Shown: in pieces, positions 54,238 through 63,755 of the stretch | Layout of the letters: each line of letters begins with the position of its first letter | Position numbering within the stretch: the stretch's first letter is position 1 | From: AAA164-E04 sp964342825 | GTDB lineage: Bacteria > Verrucomicrobiota > Verrucomicrobiia > Limisphaerales > AAA164-E04 | DNA length: 64,000 bases | Assembly: GCA_964342825.1 (NCBI GenBank) | Contig: CAYFHO010000017.1 | Location: 1 to 64,000, forward strand | Direction of reading: 5' to 3' | Notes under the pieces: model-generated | Told to the model about the DNA's origin: nothing | Databases searched by the model: none | What the model saw: the letters and a program-made list of their open reading frames with translations, nothing else | Program-made: the position numbers and the translations under genes

Positions 54238-55380
54238 GTGAGTGCGGTACATCCAACTTTCATGCAAGGAAAAGATAAATTTAAGGTATTGCATCTCGTC
54301 GGTGATCACGAAGACGCCGGCGGTGTATTGTCCGTAATAAGAAACCTACAAGCGGTGACACCTGCAGACGAGATGGATCACTGTGTTTGGGTTAAGGAGG
54401 GCTACCGAGAAACCCGCAATCCATCCCTTGAATATCGATACAGCCCTGCGGTGGTCGCTGAATCCACCAATCACCTTAAATTGTTCGCACAGGCATTACC
54501 GGCTTACGGTGATTTGAAGCGATTACTTCAAAAAGAACCCTTCGATATCATCCACGCCCATTCGCGCGGCACCCTGCTGGTTGGAATTCTGGCTGCCCGT
54601 TTTCTGAAGCGCCCTGTCATTTTTACCAATCATAACTACGCCCGTCGGATAGGACTTTATCAATGGGCGGCCAGGCAACCCAATATGCACACGGTGGTCC
54701 TCACTCCAAATATGGCAAGGCATTACGGCTTAAGTCAGGGAGCCAGTCGTTTGAATGTCATTTCCGCCTGTTTCAGTGCTTCCTTACTGGATGAACCTCC
54801 AGTAGAGCACTCCACCAGGCCGGACGATCCAACCATTCGCCTTGTGGGAGTCGGTAATGTCATTGGATGGAAAAAGTGGGACCTCATTGTGAAGGCTTTG
54901 AAACTCCTGCCTGAAAAGGATCGATCCAGAATCCAATGTAACATCTGGGGCCCTACTTTGGATTTACCGGAATCAAAATCTTTTGACCAAACTCTCCGCT
55001 CCATGATCAAGGAAGCAGGGGTCAGCGAACAATTTCATCTGAAAGGAGCTACAACAGACGTGAAGTCCAAACTGCGGGAATCTGATTGGTTCATTCTTCC
55101 GTCAACAAACGAACCGTGTTCAGTGGCTTTGATGGAGGCTTTAGCCATGGGGCTTCCCGCTCTTGTCAGTGAAAGCGGCGGCAATGTAGATTTGGTTCAT
55201 CAAGGTTGTGGACTTCACTTCAAACCAGACACACCCGATTCACTTGCGAATCAATTGAAATCCATTTTAAACGGTGCTTTCTGCCCTCTGACTCCGGAAC
55301 AAATTCGTGATTCCGTTCGCATGAGGTCAGCTACAGTCGTGTATCAAGAATATCACAAGCTGTATCAAAGTTTAAACTGA
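54238..55380 (+). CDS. Glycosyltransferase family 4
   Basis: A GTG start at 54238 gives 380 residues; an ATG at 54259 just before KDKFKVLHLVGDH is equally possible. The two Rossmann-like domains of GT-B enzymes are seen: GDHEDAGGVLSVIRNL and DIIHAHSRGTLLVGILA first, then RLVGVGNVIGWKKWDLIVKA, WFILPSTNEPCSVALMEALA with the EX7E-type Glu pair. It moves a nucleotide-sugar residue onto LPS core or a surface glycan. A methyltransferase and a GT9 gene follow on the same strand. Confidence 0.9.
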   Translation: MSAVHPTFMQGKDKFKVLHLVGDHEDAGGVLSVIRNLQAVTPADEMDHCVWVKEGYRETRNPSLEYRYSPAVVAESTNHLKLFAQALPAYGDLKRLLQKEPFDIIHAHSRGTLLVGILAARFLKRPVIFTNHNYARRIGLYQWAARQPNMHTVVLTPNMARHYGLSQGASRLNVISACFSASLLDEPPVEHSTRPDDPTIRLVGVGNVIGWKKWDLIVKALKLLPEKDRSRIQCNIWGPTLDLPESKSFDQTLRSMIKEAGVSEQFHLKGATTDVKSKLRESDWFILPSTNEPCSVALMEALAMGLPALVSESGGNVDLVHQGCGLHFKPDTPDSLANQLKSILNGAFCPLTPEQIRDSVRMRSATVVYQEYHKLYQSLN

Positions 55381-55423
55381 GATTTGACGCACCACTCTGA
55401 ATGATGATACTTGAGCGCCTGTC

Positions 55424-56077
55424 ATGAATTGGAAATTACTTCGTCATATCCCCTGGGTAGACACTCGTTCCCGCTTTTTGGCTCGAGTGCCAAATGGTGG
55501 CTCGGTCCTCGACGTTGGGTCATCGGATGGTGAAACCTTGGGTCATTTCCATGAAATGCGACCGGACCTGCAATTCTATGCCACCGATATCGAAGGAAAA
55601 CCTGAAACTTACCCATCGGGTTGTCAGTTTCATCGAGGGGATTTGAATAAAGAACCACTCCCATGGAAACCGGAATCACTGGATGCCATTACCTGCATGC
55701 ATTTGGTGGAACATCTGGAGGATTTGACGTTACTTATTGCCGAGGCATATCGACTGTTAAAACCAGGTGGCAGTTTATATGTAGAAACTCCGCACCCGAA
55801 AACAGTAGGACTCAGTAGTGTGACCGGCTCTGCCGCCGGAACTTTCACCATGAATTTCTGGGATGATCTGACTCATACTCATATCGTCAGCATGGGAGCA
55901 TTGGCCAAACAGTGCCGTACCGCAGGTTTTGGCATATCCCATTCCGGCACGTCCAGAAACTGGCTTTTTGCATCAGCCTACCCTTTCTTTTTCTGGATGC
56001 CCCCCAGCAGGCAAAAATTCACTTCCAAAATTCATTGGATTGGCTGGTCTGCCTACTTGATTGCCCGTAAGCCATGA
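55424..56077 (+). CDS. Class I SAM-dependent methyltransferase
   Basis: The 217-residue protein has motif I VLDVGSSDGET near residue 28, YATDIEG, and the later LDAITCMHLVEHLEDL and LKPGGSLYVETPHP. It fits small-molecule or glycan methyltransferases of the type 11 fold. It overlaps the next glycosyltransferase by four bases (ATGA), so it likely methylates a sugar made by this cluster. Confidence 0.88.
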   Translation: MNWKLLRHIPWVDTRSRFLARVPNGGSVLDVGSSDGETLGHFHEMRPDLQFYATDIEGKPETYPSGCQFHRGDLNKEPLPWKPESLDAITCMHLVEHLEDLTLLIAEAYRLLKPGGSLYVETPHPKTVGLSSVTGSAAGTFTMNFWDDLTHTHIVSMGALAKQCRTAGFGISHSGTSRNWLFASAYPFFFWMPPSRQKFTSKIHWIGWSAYLIARKP

Positions 56078-57075
56078 GTCGTAAACCCAAGTTGCTGATC
56101 TTGGAGCTTTGGGGATTGGGCGATTTGGCCATTGCTTCGAAGTTCATAAGAGAGGCATCCCAATCTTTTGAAGTAACCGTTCTGGCAAAACCTTATGCCC
56201 ATGATCTTCAAAAGGCATTATGGCCCGAGGTCAAAGTCATTTCATTCACCGCCCCCTGGACTGCATTTCGCGGTAAATACAAGCTTCTGAAATGGCCTTG
56301 GACGGATCTACTTAGATTGAGTCGGAAGTTACGTAAGGAGAAATTTGACATTGCCGTATCAGGGCGCTGGGATCCAAGGGATCATGGATGGATGCGTGTG
56401 TGTGGAGCCAAAAAATGCATAGGATTTCCCAGATCTGGCAGCCAGTACTTACTGAATCAAACATTACCCATTCCTGATCAAAAAGCACATCGTTACGATC
56501 AATGGAAAACCGTAGGCAAGGCCATTGGGGTTGAAATACCGGATTGGAAATCTCAACACTCAGAAGATGATCGATCCCAAAAAATCCAAACCGCTATCGT
56601 ACATACAGGTGCCGCACAGCCCGTTCGAGTATGGCCTCTTGATAGATACAGCAAGTTGATCTCTTTTTTGGAAAACCAGGGAATCAATGTGCAGCTGATT
56701 TGTGATACGAATCAGGAAGAATGGTGGAAAGAAAATGGACGAACTCCGGTTTCACCCAGATCCGTCTCCGAATTGATTCAAATCATTGAAGCAGGTGATA
56801 TTTTCATTGGTAACGACTCTGGTCCTGGCCACCTGGCCGCAGCCCTTGATGTGCCGACCTTAACAGTTTTTGGCCCACAACTGACAGAGTGGTTCAGACC
56901 TGCACATAACCTGGGAAAAGTTGTGGAGGGCAAAGATTGCGAATACAAGCCATGTTTTGACAGTTGTCGATTCGAAACTCCTCACTGCATGATGGGTGTC
57001 ACCTACGAGGATGTAATGATTAAGACTCAAGAATTTTTGGCTCAGTTTAAAACACCTCCTCCTGAGCAAATTTGA
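56074..57075 (+). CDS. Glycosyltransferase family 9 (heptosyltransferase-like)
   Basis: The 333-residue protein has the GT9 form: an N-terminal KLLILELWGLGDLAIASKFI, the central AIVHTGAAQPVRVWPLDRYS and the ADP-heptose-binding FIGNDSGPGHLAAALDVPTL, then VFGPQLTEWFRP. It probably adds heptose or a like sugar to the inner core of LPS. It is third in a run with the GT4 and methyltransferase genes. Confidence 0.92.
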   Translation: MSRKPKLLILELWGLGDLAIASKFIREASQSFEVTVLAKPYAHDLQKALWPEVKVISFTAPWTAFRGKYKLLKWPWTDLLRLSRKLRKEKFDIAVSGRWDPRDHGWMRVCGAKKCIGFPRSGSQYLLNQTLPIPDQKAHRYDQWKTVGKAIGVEIPDWKSQHSEDDRSQKIQTAIVHTGAAQPVRVWPLDRYSKLISFLENQGINVQLICDTNQEEWWKENGRTPVSPRSVSELIQIIEAGDIFIGNDSGPGHLAAALDVPTLTVFGPQLTEWFRPAHNLGKVVEGKDCEYKPCFDSCRFETPHCMMGVTYEDVMIKTQEFLAQFKTPPPEQI

Positions 57076-57270
57076 GCTGCATGTATCAATGCAATGCATA
57101 GCGAACTTGGGGCACAGGAATTCAATCACATCTTATTTCCAGGTTAATTCCCCATACAATTGTTGATTATGCGATCAGAGGAACTTCAAAGGCACACCTG
57201 AATGGGGACTTCCTTGCTCAACTGGGTATTTCCGCTGAGTTTTGCAACAACTGGCTCTACTGCTTTGTGA

Positions 57271-57298
57271 TAGACAATTATCTCCCTTCACCTATAGT
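57271..57298 (+). promoter_or_regulatory. Candidate promoter of the RND efflux operon
   Basis: TAGACA (57271-57276) and TATAGT (57293-57298) are 16 bp apart; each matches five of six consensus bases. It lies 47 bases before the ATG at 57346. Confidence 0.45.
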
Positions 57299-57345
57299 GC
57301 TCTGACAATCAACAACCCCATGTAAGGATACCTTTTTGCCCTGGA

Positions 57346-58791
57346 ATGCAGCCGTCCTCACCAGTCATATTCTTAAAGAGCAGTATCATGATCGTTGTGA
57401 TTTTAATCAGCGGCTGCGTCCAACCTGCCAAATCAAATCTGCCCCAACACGGTATTCAAGCTCCAACAACTTTTGGGGGTGCATCCAGCACAAATTTACC
57501 ATTTGAGGACGGGTGGGTGGATGACTTTAATGATCCCAACTTGGAGGATTTCATCCACGAGGCTCTGGAGGAAAATTTTGATCTGAAGGCAGCTTCCGCT
57601 CGTGTATCTGCTGCTCAAGCTTCGTTTCAGTCTGCGAATGCTGGATGGAAACCGCAATTGAGCCTCAACCAGGGTAATTCCAGATCAAAGACCGTTTTTA
57701 ATCCCTTTGCGGGACCCCTTCAAAGCAGATACATCAATCGATTTGATCTGGGCGCCAACCTATCGTGGGAACTGGACATTTGGGGACGTTTAAGAAATCA
57801 AGGACGCGCCGCATTGGCGGATATGCAGGCCGTCGAATCCGATTATCTGGCGGCACGCCTATCCTTGGCTGCAAACGTCGCCGCGGCCTGGTTTAATGCT
57901 GTTGAAGCTGAATTGCAGCTCAAGTTGGCGGAAGAAACGCTCCAAAGTTTTGAATCCAACCTGAAGGTAGTCGAGGAATCATACCAACGAGGCATTCCTA
58001 ACAGGGCACTGGACGTACGCCTGACACGGGCCAATGTAGAAAGTGCAAGGAGTAATCTCCATATCCGAAAGAGGCAAAAGGATGCTTCTGTTCGATCCCT
58101 GGAAATTCTTCTGGGCAGGTACCCGGCAGCTGAGGTAACTGTCGCCACAAAGCTCCCCTACCTCAATGGGCCTGTTCCAGCCGGTTTACCTTCTGAAATC
58201 CTGCTTCGTCGCCCGGACATTTTAGCGGCGGAACGACGTTTGGCAGCCACTATTCAGAGATTGAAAGTGTCAAAGAAGAATCTGCTTCCCAGCATTCGGC
58301 TGAGCTCATCGGTGGGGACAAGCAGTAATGAATTGACCGATTTACTGGATCCTGAACGCCTTGCTCTTTCCATTGCAAGTTCACTGACTCAACCTCTTTA
58401 TCAGGGGGGACGCTTGCGAGCAAATGTCCGGCAATCAGATGCACGCATGCAGGAATCCATCGCACAATTCTCACAAATTGTACTGAACGCATTTCAAGAA
58501 GTTGAAACCCGAATGGCAGCAGAGGTATTTTTGAAAGATCAGGAGTCGGCTCTTCAAGCAACCAGCGAAGAATCCATCGCTGCAGAATCCTTGGCCAAGG
58601 AGCAATATGAACGTGGCTTGGTGGACATAATCACCGTATTGGAATCTGAGAGGCGTGCTTTCAATGCCCGCAGTTCCCTGATCAACGTCGCCAATCTACG
58701 ACTCCAAAACCGATTAAGTCTTTACCTGGCACTGGGCGGACATTTCAAAGGCGCCAGTGAAACCACTTCATTGAAACAGGTCCACCACTAA
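57346..58791 (+). CDS. RND efflux outer-membrane lipoprotein (TolC/OprM-type)
   Basis: The 481-residue protein begins with a lipobox signal (VVILISGC) and has two OEP repeats with long helices (EALEENFDLKAASARVSAAQ; VNVANLR-like second half) plus the typical LSWELDIWGRLRNQGRAAL and LPSEILLRRPDILAAERRL segments. It forms the outer-membrane channel of a tripartite pump. It is first in an operon with the adaptor (27-base gap) and permease. Confidence 0.94.
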   Translation: MQPSSPVIFLKSSIMIVVILISGCVQPAKSNLPQHGIQAPTTFGGASSTNLPFEDGWVDDFNDPNLEDFIHEALEENFDLKAASARVSAAQASFQSANAGWKPQLSLNQGNSRSKTVFNPFAGPLQSRYINRFDLGANLSWELDIWGRLRNQGRAALADMQAVESDYLAARLSLAANVAAAWFNAVEAELQLKLAEETLQSFESNLKVVEESYQRGIPNRALDVRLTRANVESARSNLHIRKRQKDASVRSLEILLGRYPAAEVTVATKLPYLNGPVPAGLPSEILLRRPDILAAERRLAATIQRLKVSKKNLLPSIRLSSSVGTSSNELTDLLDPERLALSIASSLTQPLYQGGRLRANVRQSDARMQESIAQFSQIVLNAFQEVETRMAAEVFLKDQESALQATSEESIAAESLAKEQYERGLVDIITVLESERRAFNARSSLINVANLRLQNRLSLYLALGGHFKGASETTSLKQVHH

Positions 58792-58818
58792 TATCAGTCA
58801 CTCTTTTATCCTGCTATC

Positions 58819-60075
58819 ATGCAAAAAATACTAAAATGGATCATGCCGGCGGTGTTTTTAGGATTATGCATTGCCATCGCGGTTATCATGATGGCCACCA
58901 AACCAGAGCCGCCCAGGCGCAGTCCTCCACCCAGCATCAGTACTGTGGATGCGAAAGTTTTAAAACGTCAACCTTTCCAGGTCATCATCCCCTCGCAAGG
59001 GATCGTTCAGGCAAGGACAAGAAGTTCTTTAGTGCCTGAAGTGACTGGTGAAATCATTTGGGTATCCGAAAGTTTCCGGTCAGGAGGTTTTTTCAAGCCT
59101 TCGGAAGAATTGGTTAAGATTGACCCGCGAGATTACCAGACAGCGTTGGTTGTTGCCAAAGCCACCCTGGCACAAAGAACCAGTGCCTATGAAATTGAAA
59201 AAGCTCAACACGAGCAGGCCAAGGTCAACTGGGACCGTCTGGGTAATGGTGAAAAGGCGACTCCGCTTGTTTTACGAGAACCTCAACTTGCAGAGGCAAA
59301 AGCCCTCGTGGAATCCGCAGCCGCAGGAGTCGAAAGAGCCGAGCGAGATTTAGAACGAACGGTCATCAAGGCTCCTTATGAGGGACGTATCCTGACCCAA
59401 TCCGTTGATGTGGGGCGATCTGTCTCCCCTGGAACAGTACTTGCCGAAATTTTTGCCACAGACTATGTCGAAATCAGGTTGCCTCTAAGAAACGAACATT
59501 TAGACTTCATTGAGTTACCAGAATCCTATCGTGGAGAATCACAACAATCCCCCTTGCATGAGCCACCCGTTCAATTAACGGGTGAATACGGTAGCCGTAA
59601 AATCCATTGGGATGGGCGAATCGTGAGGGCACAAGGAGCCTATGACGCCCGGAGTCGGGAATTGTTCGTTATCGCTCAGGTGGATGATCCTTACGGTTTA
59701 TCCACCCAGGACCAGCCTCCTTTGAAAATCAACCAGTTCGTGCAAGCTCAGATCAAAGGAAGCCTGCTTAATGATGTTTTTGTGATTCCACGCTCCGCAT
59801 TGCGAATTAATGACGAGGTCATTTTGATAGATAAAGAAAACCGAATTTCTCGAAAGTCGGTTGAGGTTATTTGGAAACAAGGCGAAGAGGTTGTTGTGAA
59901 AAATGGTCTGAAGGAAGGCGACCTTCTCTGCCTGACTCCCCTGCTTTTTGCTGCGGATGGAGCAAAAGTTCGCCCTGTCATTGACGGCAAGGCCATGGCA
60001 CCTCCAGATGGCAGGCGCAGACCAATCAAGCAGGGTCAACGAAAGAAATCCAATCCTCCAAACAAGGCTCCCTGA
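58819..60075 (+). CDS. RND efflux periplasmic adaptor (membrane fusion protein)
   Basis: The 418-residue protein has an N-terminal membrane helix (about 6-27), a split lipoyl/barrel-sandwich domain (TRSSLVPEVTGEIIWVSESF ... IKAPYEGRILTQSVDVGRSV) around a helical hairpin, and beta-barrel and proximal domains. It links the permease to the outer-membrane channel. Its stop overlaps the permease start by one base (TGATG). A Lys/Arg-rich tail closes the protein. Confidence 0.93.
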   Translation: MQKILKWIMPAVFLGLCIAIAVIMMATKPEPPRRSPPPSISTVDAKVLKRQPFQVIIPSQGIVQARTRSSLVPEVTGEIIWVSESFRSGGFFKPSEELVKIDPRDYQTALVVAKATLAQRTSAYEIEKAQHEQAKVNWDRLGNGEKATPLVLREPQLAEAKALVESAAAGVERAERDLERTVIKAPYEGRILTQSVDVGRSVSPGTVLAEIFATDYVEIRLPLRNEHLDFIELPESYRGESQQSPLHEPPVQLTGEYGSRKIHWDGRIVRAQGAYDARSRELFVIAQVDDPYGLSTQDQPPLKINQFVQAQIKGSLLNDVFVIPRSALRINDEVILIDKENRISRKSVEVIWKQGEEVVVKNGLKEGDLLCLTPLLFAADGAKVRPVIDGKAMAPPDGRRRPIKQGQRKKSNPPNKAP

Positions 60076-63000
60076 TGCACGGAATGATTGCATGGTTTGC
60101 TCGAAACGGGGTTGCCGCCAACCTCTTGATGGTCGCCATTCTCATGGCGGGTGTAAACACTCTGTTCAAACGCATCCCAACAGAGGTGTTTCCTGAATTT
60201 GAGTTGGACATCATATCCGTATCTGTTCCCTATCGAGGCTCTACACCGGCGGAAGTCGAAGAATCCGTTGTGGTGAAAATCGAAGAAGCCATTCAAGACA
60301 TTCAGGGGATCAAGAAAATCACATCAACCGCAGCCGAAGGTGCAGGATCTGTCACTATTGAGGTGGATAAAGGCTATGATTCCCGCGAATTACTGGATGA
60401 CATCAAAAATCGAGTCGACTCAATCAACACTTTTCCGGTTGAAACTGAAAAGCCGGTTTTCAACCTCGCCCAACCTCGGGGTGAGGTGATCACGGTGGTC
60501 CTCGCTGCGGACATGAATGAAACAGATTTGAGAATCCTCGGTGAGCAAATTCGAGATGAGATTGCAAATCTTCCATCGATTACCCAGGTTGCACTGCAAG
60601 CGGTTCGTCCATATGAAATTTCAATCGAAGTTTCCGAACAAACTCTACAGCAATACGGTTTGACCCTTGAAGGAATCGCGCAGGCAATACGTTCATCCTC
60701 GATTGATCTGCCGGCAGGTGCCATCAAGACGAAAGGCGGTGAATTCCTGCTGCGTACCAAGGGGCAGGCGTACGTTGGATCGGATTTCGAGCAGATTGTT
60801 CTGATCACAAGAAGTGATGGCACACGACTCACTCTGGGAGACATCGCACATATTAACGATGGATTCGAAGAAACCCCCCTGTTTGCAAGATGGAATGGTA
60901 AACGAGCGGTGATGATTGCCGTCTCAAGAGTCGGGGATCAAAACGCCATTGATCTGGCCAATACGGTGAAAGCTTATCTATCCGAAAGACGGGCAAGTCT
61001 ACCCGAAGGAGTGGATTTGGAATACTGGAATGATCGTTCCAAGATCGTGATAGGACGTATCAATACTTTGGTATCCAGCGCACTTCAGGGCGGCGCATTG
61101 GTTTTTCTCGTTCTGGCTTTGTTCTTGCGCCTTTCTCTGGCGATCTGGGTTTGTGTAGGCATCCCCGTCGCATTCATGGGTGCCATCGCATTCATGCCTC
61201 AATTAGGTGTCACGATTAACATTATCAGTTTGTTCGGTTTCATATTGGTTTTGGGAATTGTTGTCGATGACGCCATCGTGACAGGAGAAAATATTTTCAG
61301 TCACCTGCAACATGGAGATGATCCAACTAACGCAGCTGTTGCGGGCACCCAGGAAGTGTCTGTACCTGTCGTTTTTGGGGTATTAACCACAGTGGCCGCT
61401 TTTGTACCGATCATGATGATAGAAGGTTTTCGGGGTAAAATTTTCGCACAGATTCCCCTGGTGGTGATTCCAGTTTTGCTCTTCTCTCTTGTCGAATCCA
61501 AACTGATTCTACCCGCTCACCTAAAACACCTCCGCATTAGAAATAGGGACCGAACCCAGTTGAACCCCTTGTCAAGATTCCAACGTTTTTTTGCGGATGG
61601 AATGGAATCCTTTGCAAGAAAGATTTACCGCCCCTTCCTTGGCTTGGCCATGAGGAATCGATACATGACTCTATCCATGTTTGTCGGTGTCTGCATCGTA
61701 TTATTTACCTTATTGCTCAGCAACAGGATGATGTTCGTCTTCTTTCCAAGAGTTCCCACCGAGCGATTAACCGTGAGGCTAACCATGCCACAAGGAACAC
61801 CTTCCGAAGTGACCCAGGAACACGTCAATCGCATCCTTGAAATTGCAAATCAATTGAAGAATAGAGAGGATTATCAGGAACCATCCACAGGTGAAAGTAT
61901 CATCGTAAATGTCATGGATGTCTTGGGGGCTTCCGGCATGACGGGGGGAAGGTCACGCAGAGCAGGAATGACAAACGTCGGAGAGGTCGCCATGAATATT
62001 ACTCCACCGGAAGAACGCGAACTTCCACTCACCAGCCAGGATATTGTTGGCGAGTGGCGTAAATTGATTGGACCTATCCCAGGTGCCCAGGAATTAAGTT
62101 TTCGAGCTGAAATCGGTCGAGCCAGCGATCCGGTGGACATTCAACTGACAGGTCCAAGTTTTGATGATCTCCAGGCTGCTTCAAAAGAAGTCAAAGCCCG
62201 CCTTGCCGAATACCCTGATTTATTTGATATAACGGATACGTTCGAAAATGGAAAACCAGAGCTTAAAATGAAAATTAAGCCGGAAGCGGAATTGCTTGGA
62301 TTGACCATGACTGACCTTGCCCGCCAGGCTCGCCAATCTTTTTTCGGAAGCGAGGCCCAAAGGATTCAAAGAGGCAGGGAAGATGTTCGGGTGATGGTGC
62401 GTTACCCTCTGGAAGAACGCTCTTCCCTTGCCAATCTGGAATCCATGAGGGTCCGCACTCCGACCGGCCAGGAGGTCCCCTTTTCGGCTGTAGCCAATGT
62501 GGAAGAGGGACGCAGTTTCTCAACCATTACCCGAATAGATCGAAACCGCACCATCCGAGTCACAGCGGACGCCAATAAAGAGGAAGCTAATCTACAAGTC
62601 ATTCAGGAAGATATTTTGAAATTCATGCCGGAGATCATTCGCAAGTATCATGGAATGAACTTCACGTTGGAAGGCGAAGCTCGAGAGCAGAAAGAATCAT
62701 TTGGAAGTGTCTGGCTTGGGTCGGTGTTTGTGTTGTTTACAATTTATTCCCTCCTGGCGATTCCATTTAAATCTTATATTCAGCCACTCATTGTCATGTC
62801 CGTGATTCCTTTCGGAATTGGCGGAGCTATTGTCGGACATTTGATCATGGGACATAACCTGAGTATGATGAGTGTTCTGGGAATGTTGGCTTTGTCTGGT
62901 GTCGTGGTGAATGACAGCCTGGTTCTGGTTGACTACATCAATCGAAAGCGACGTGAAGGGATTCCGCTTAACGAGGCTGTTCAAAACGCGGGAGTGGCAA

Positions 63001-63239
63001 GATTCCGAGCAATCATGCTGACATCGATCACTACCTTTGCCGGACTGATCCCCATACTCTGGGAGAAAAGTACTCAGGCCCAATTCCTGATCCCCATGGC
63101 CATTTCGCTGGGTTGGGGCATTCTTTTTGCAACCTTTATCACCCTGCTCCTTGTCCCGATAAACTATCTGCTTCTTGAGGATATCCAGAGAGTCGTCAAA
63201 AAATATATTCGCTGGCAATTTAATCTCAAAACTACCTGA
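60075..63239 (+). CDS. RND efflux permease (AcrB/MdtB-like)
   Basis: The 1,054-residue protein has the twelve-helix plan of HAE-RND pumps: an N-terminal helix (NGVAANLLMVAILMAG), large periplasmic loops, the proton-relay motif LGIVVDDAIVTGENIF near residue 395-410 with the paired Asp residues, and the second-half ALSGVVVNDSLVLVDYIN. It exports drugs, solvents or metabolites using the proton gradient. Specificity cannot be told from the sequence. Confidence 0.95.
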   Translation: MHGMIAWFARNGVAANLLMVAILMAGVNTLFKRIPTEVFPEFELDIISVSVPYRGSTPAEVEESVVVKIEEAIQDIQGIKKITSTAAEGAGSVTIEVDKGYDSRELLDDIKNRVDSINTFPVETEKPVFNLAQPRGEVITVVLAADMNETDLRILGEQIRDEIANLPSITQVALQAVRPYEISIEVSEQTLQQYGLTLEGIAQAIRSSSIDLPAGAIKTKGGEFLLRTKGQAYVGSDFEQIVLITRSDGTRLTLGDIAHINDGFEETPLFARWNGKRAVMIAVSRVGDQNAIDLANTVKAYLSERRASLPEGVDLEYWNDRSKIVIGRINTLVSSALQGGALVFLVLALFLRLSLAIWVCVGIPVAFMGAIAFMPQLGVTINIISLFGFILVLGIVVDDAIVTGENIFSHLQHGDDPTNAAVAGTQEVSVPVVFGVLTTVAAFVPIMMIEGFRGKIFAQIPLVVIPVLLFSLVESKLILPAHLKHLRIRNRDRTQLNPLSRFQRFFADGMESFARKIYRPFLGLAMRNRYMTLSMFVGVCIVLFTLLLSNRMMFVFFPRVPTERLTVRLTMPQGTPSEVTQEHVNRILEIANQLKNREDYQEPSTGESIIVNVMDVLGASGMTGGRSRRAGMTNVGEVAMNITPPEERELPLTSQDIVGEWRKLIGPIPGAQELSFRAEIGRASDPVDIQLTGPSFDDLQAASKEVKARLAEYPDLFDITDTFENGKPELKMKIKPEAELLGLTMTDLARQARQSFFGSEAQRIQRGREDVRVMVRYPLEERSSLANLESMRVRTPTGQEVPFSAVANVEEGRSFSTITRIDRNRTIRVTADANKEEANLQVIQEDILKFMPEIIRKYHGMNFTLEGEAREQKESFGSVWLGSVFVLFTIYSLLAIPFKSYIQPLIVMSVIPFGIGGAIVGHLIMGHNLSMMSVLGMLALSGVVVNDSLVLVDYINRKRREGIPLNEAVQNAGVARFRAIMLTSITTFAGLIPILWEKSTQAQFLIPMAISLGWGILFATFITLLLVPINYLLLEDIQRVVKKYIRWQFNLKTT

Positions 63240-63248
63240 TCCTGTCCT

Positions 63249-63596
63249 ATGCCTCTCATCAAATTACAGACCAATTCCAAATTGTCCCAAGATCAAATGG
63301 ACGAAGTGCTTCCCGCACTCAGTCAAAAGGCGAGTGAATGGCTCGACAAACCTGAATCCTACGTTCAAGTCATCATTGAAACCAATCTGCATATGTTATT
63401 TGCAGGCTCAACTGATCCATCGGCCTTTATTGAGGTTCGCAGTCTGGGCTTTTACGGCCACTCGATCGGTGAAATCACACAAGGTTTATGCCAGTTTATT
63501 GAAGAGAAGCTAGGCATCCCCCAAAACCGGATCTTCCTAAATTTCTTTGATATCGAGCGAACTCACTGGGGATGGAATGGAAAAACTTTTGGATAG
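63249..63596 (+). CDS. MIF-like tautomerase
   Basis: The 115-residue protein begins MPLIKL, so Pro2 becomes the catalytic N-terminal proline after Met removal. FAGSTDPSAFIEVRSLG and the end WGWNGKTFG match the macrophage-migration-inhibitory-factor family of phenylpyruvate/dopachrome tautomerases. It lies 9 bases after the permease stop and so is probably co-transcribed with the pump. Confidence 0.9.
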   Translation: MPLIKLQTNSKLSQDQMDEVLPALSQKASEWLDKPESYVQVIIETNLHMLFAGSTDPSAFIEVRSLGFYGHSIGEITQGLCQFIEEKLGIPQNRIFLNFFDIERTHWGWNGKTFG

Positions 63597-63755
63597 CTCA
63601 CCTGCTTGAACAATCCGAAATGAAGAAACCTATCAGTCGTTGGTGCTGTGGAATTGAATTCCCCCTCTTATATTGGGCGCTTGCCGTGGCCTACTCTTCT
63701 TAATGTGATCTTGGAGAATTGAAGAGGTTGCACGGTCAAGTCTGAGGGCCTTAGC

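Noticed and set aside
60374..60844. 156-codon frame antisense to the RND permease
   Set aside because: Shadow of a certain gene; no start signal.
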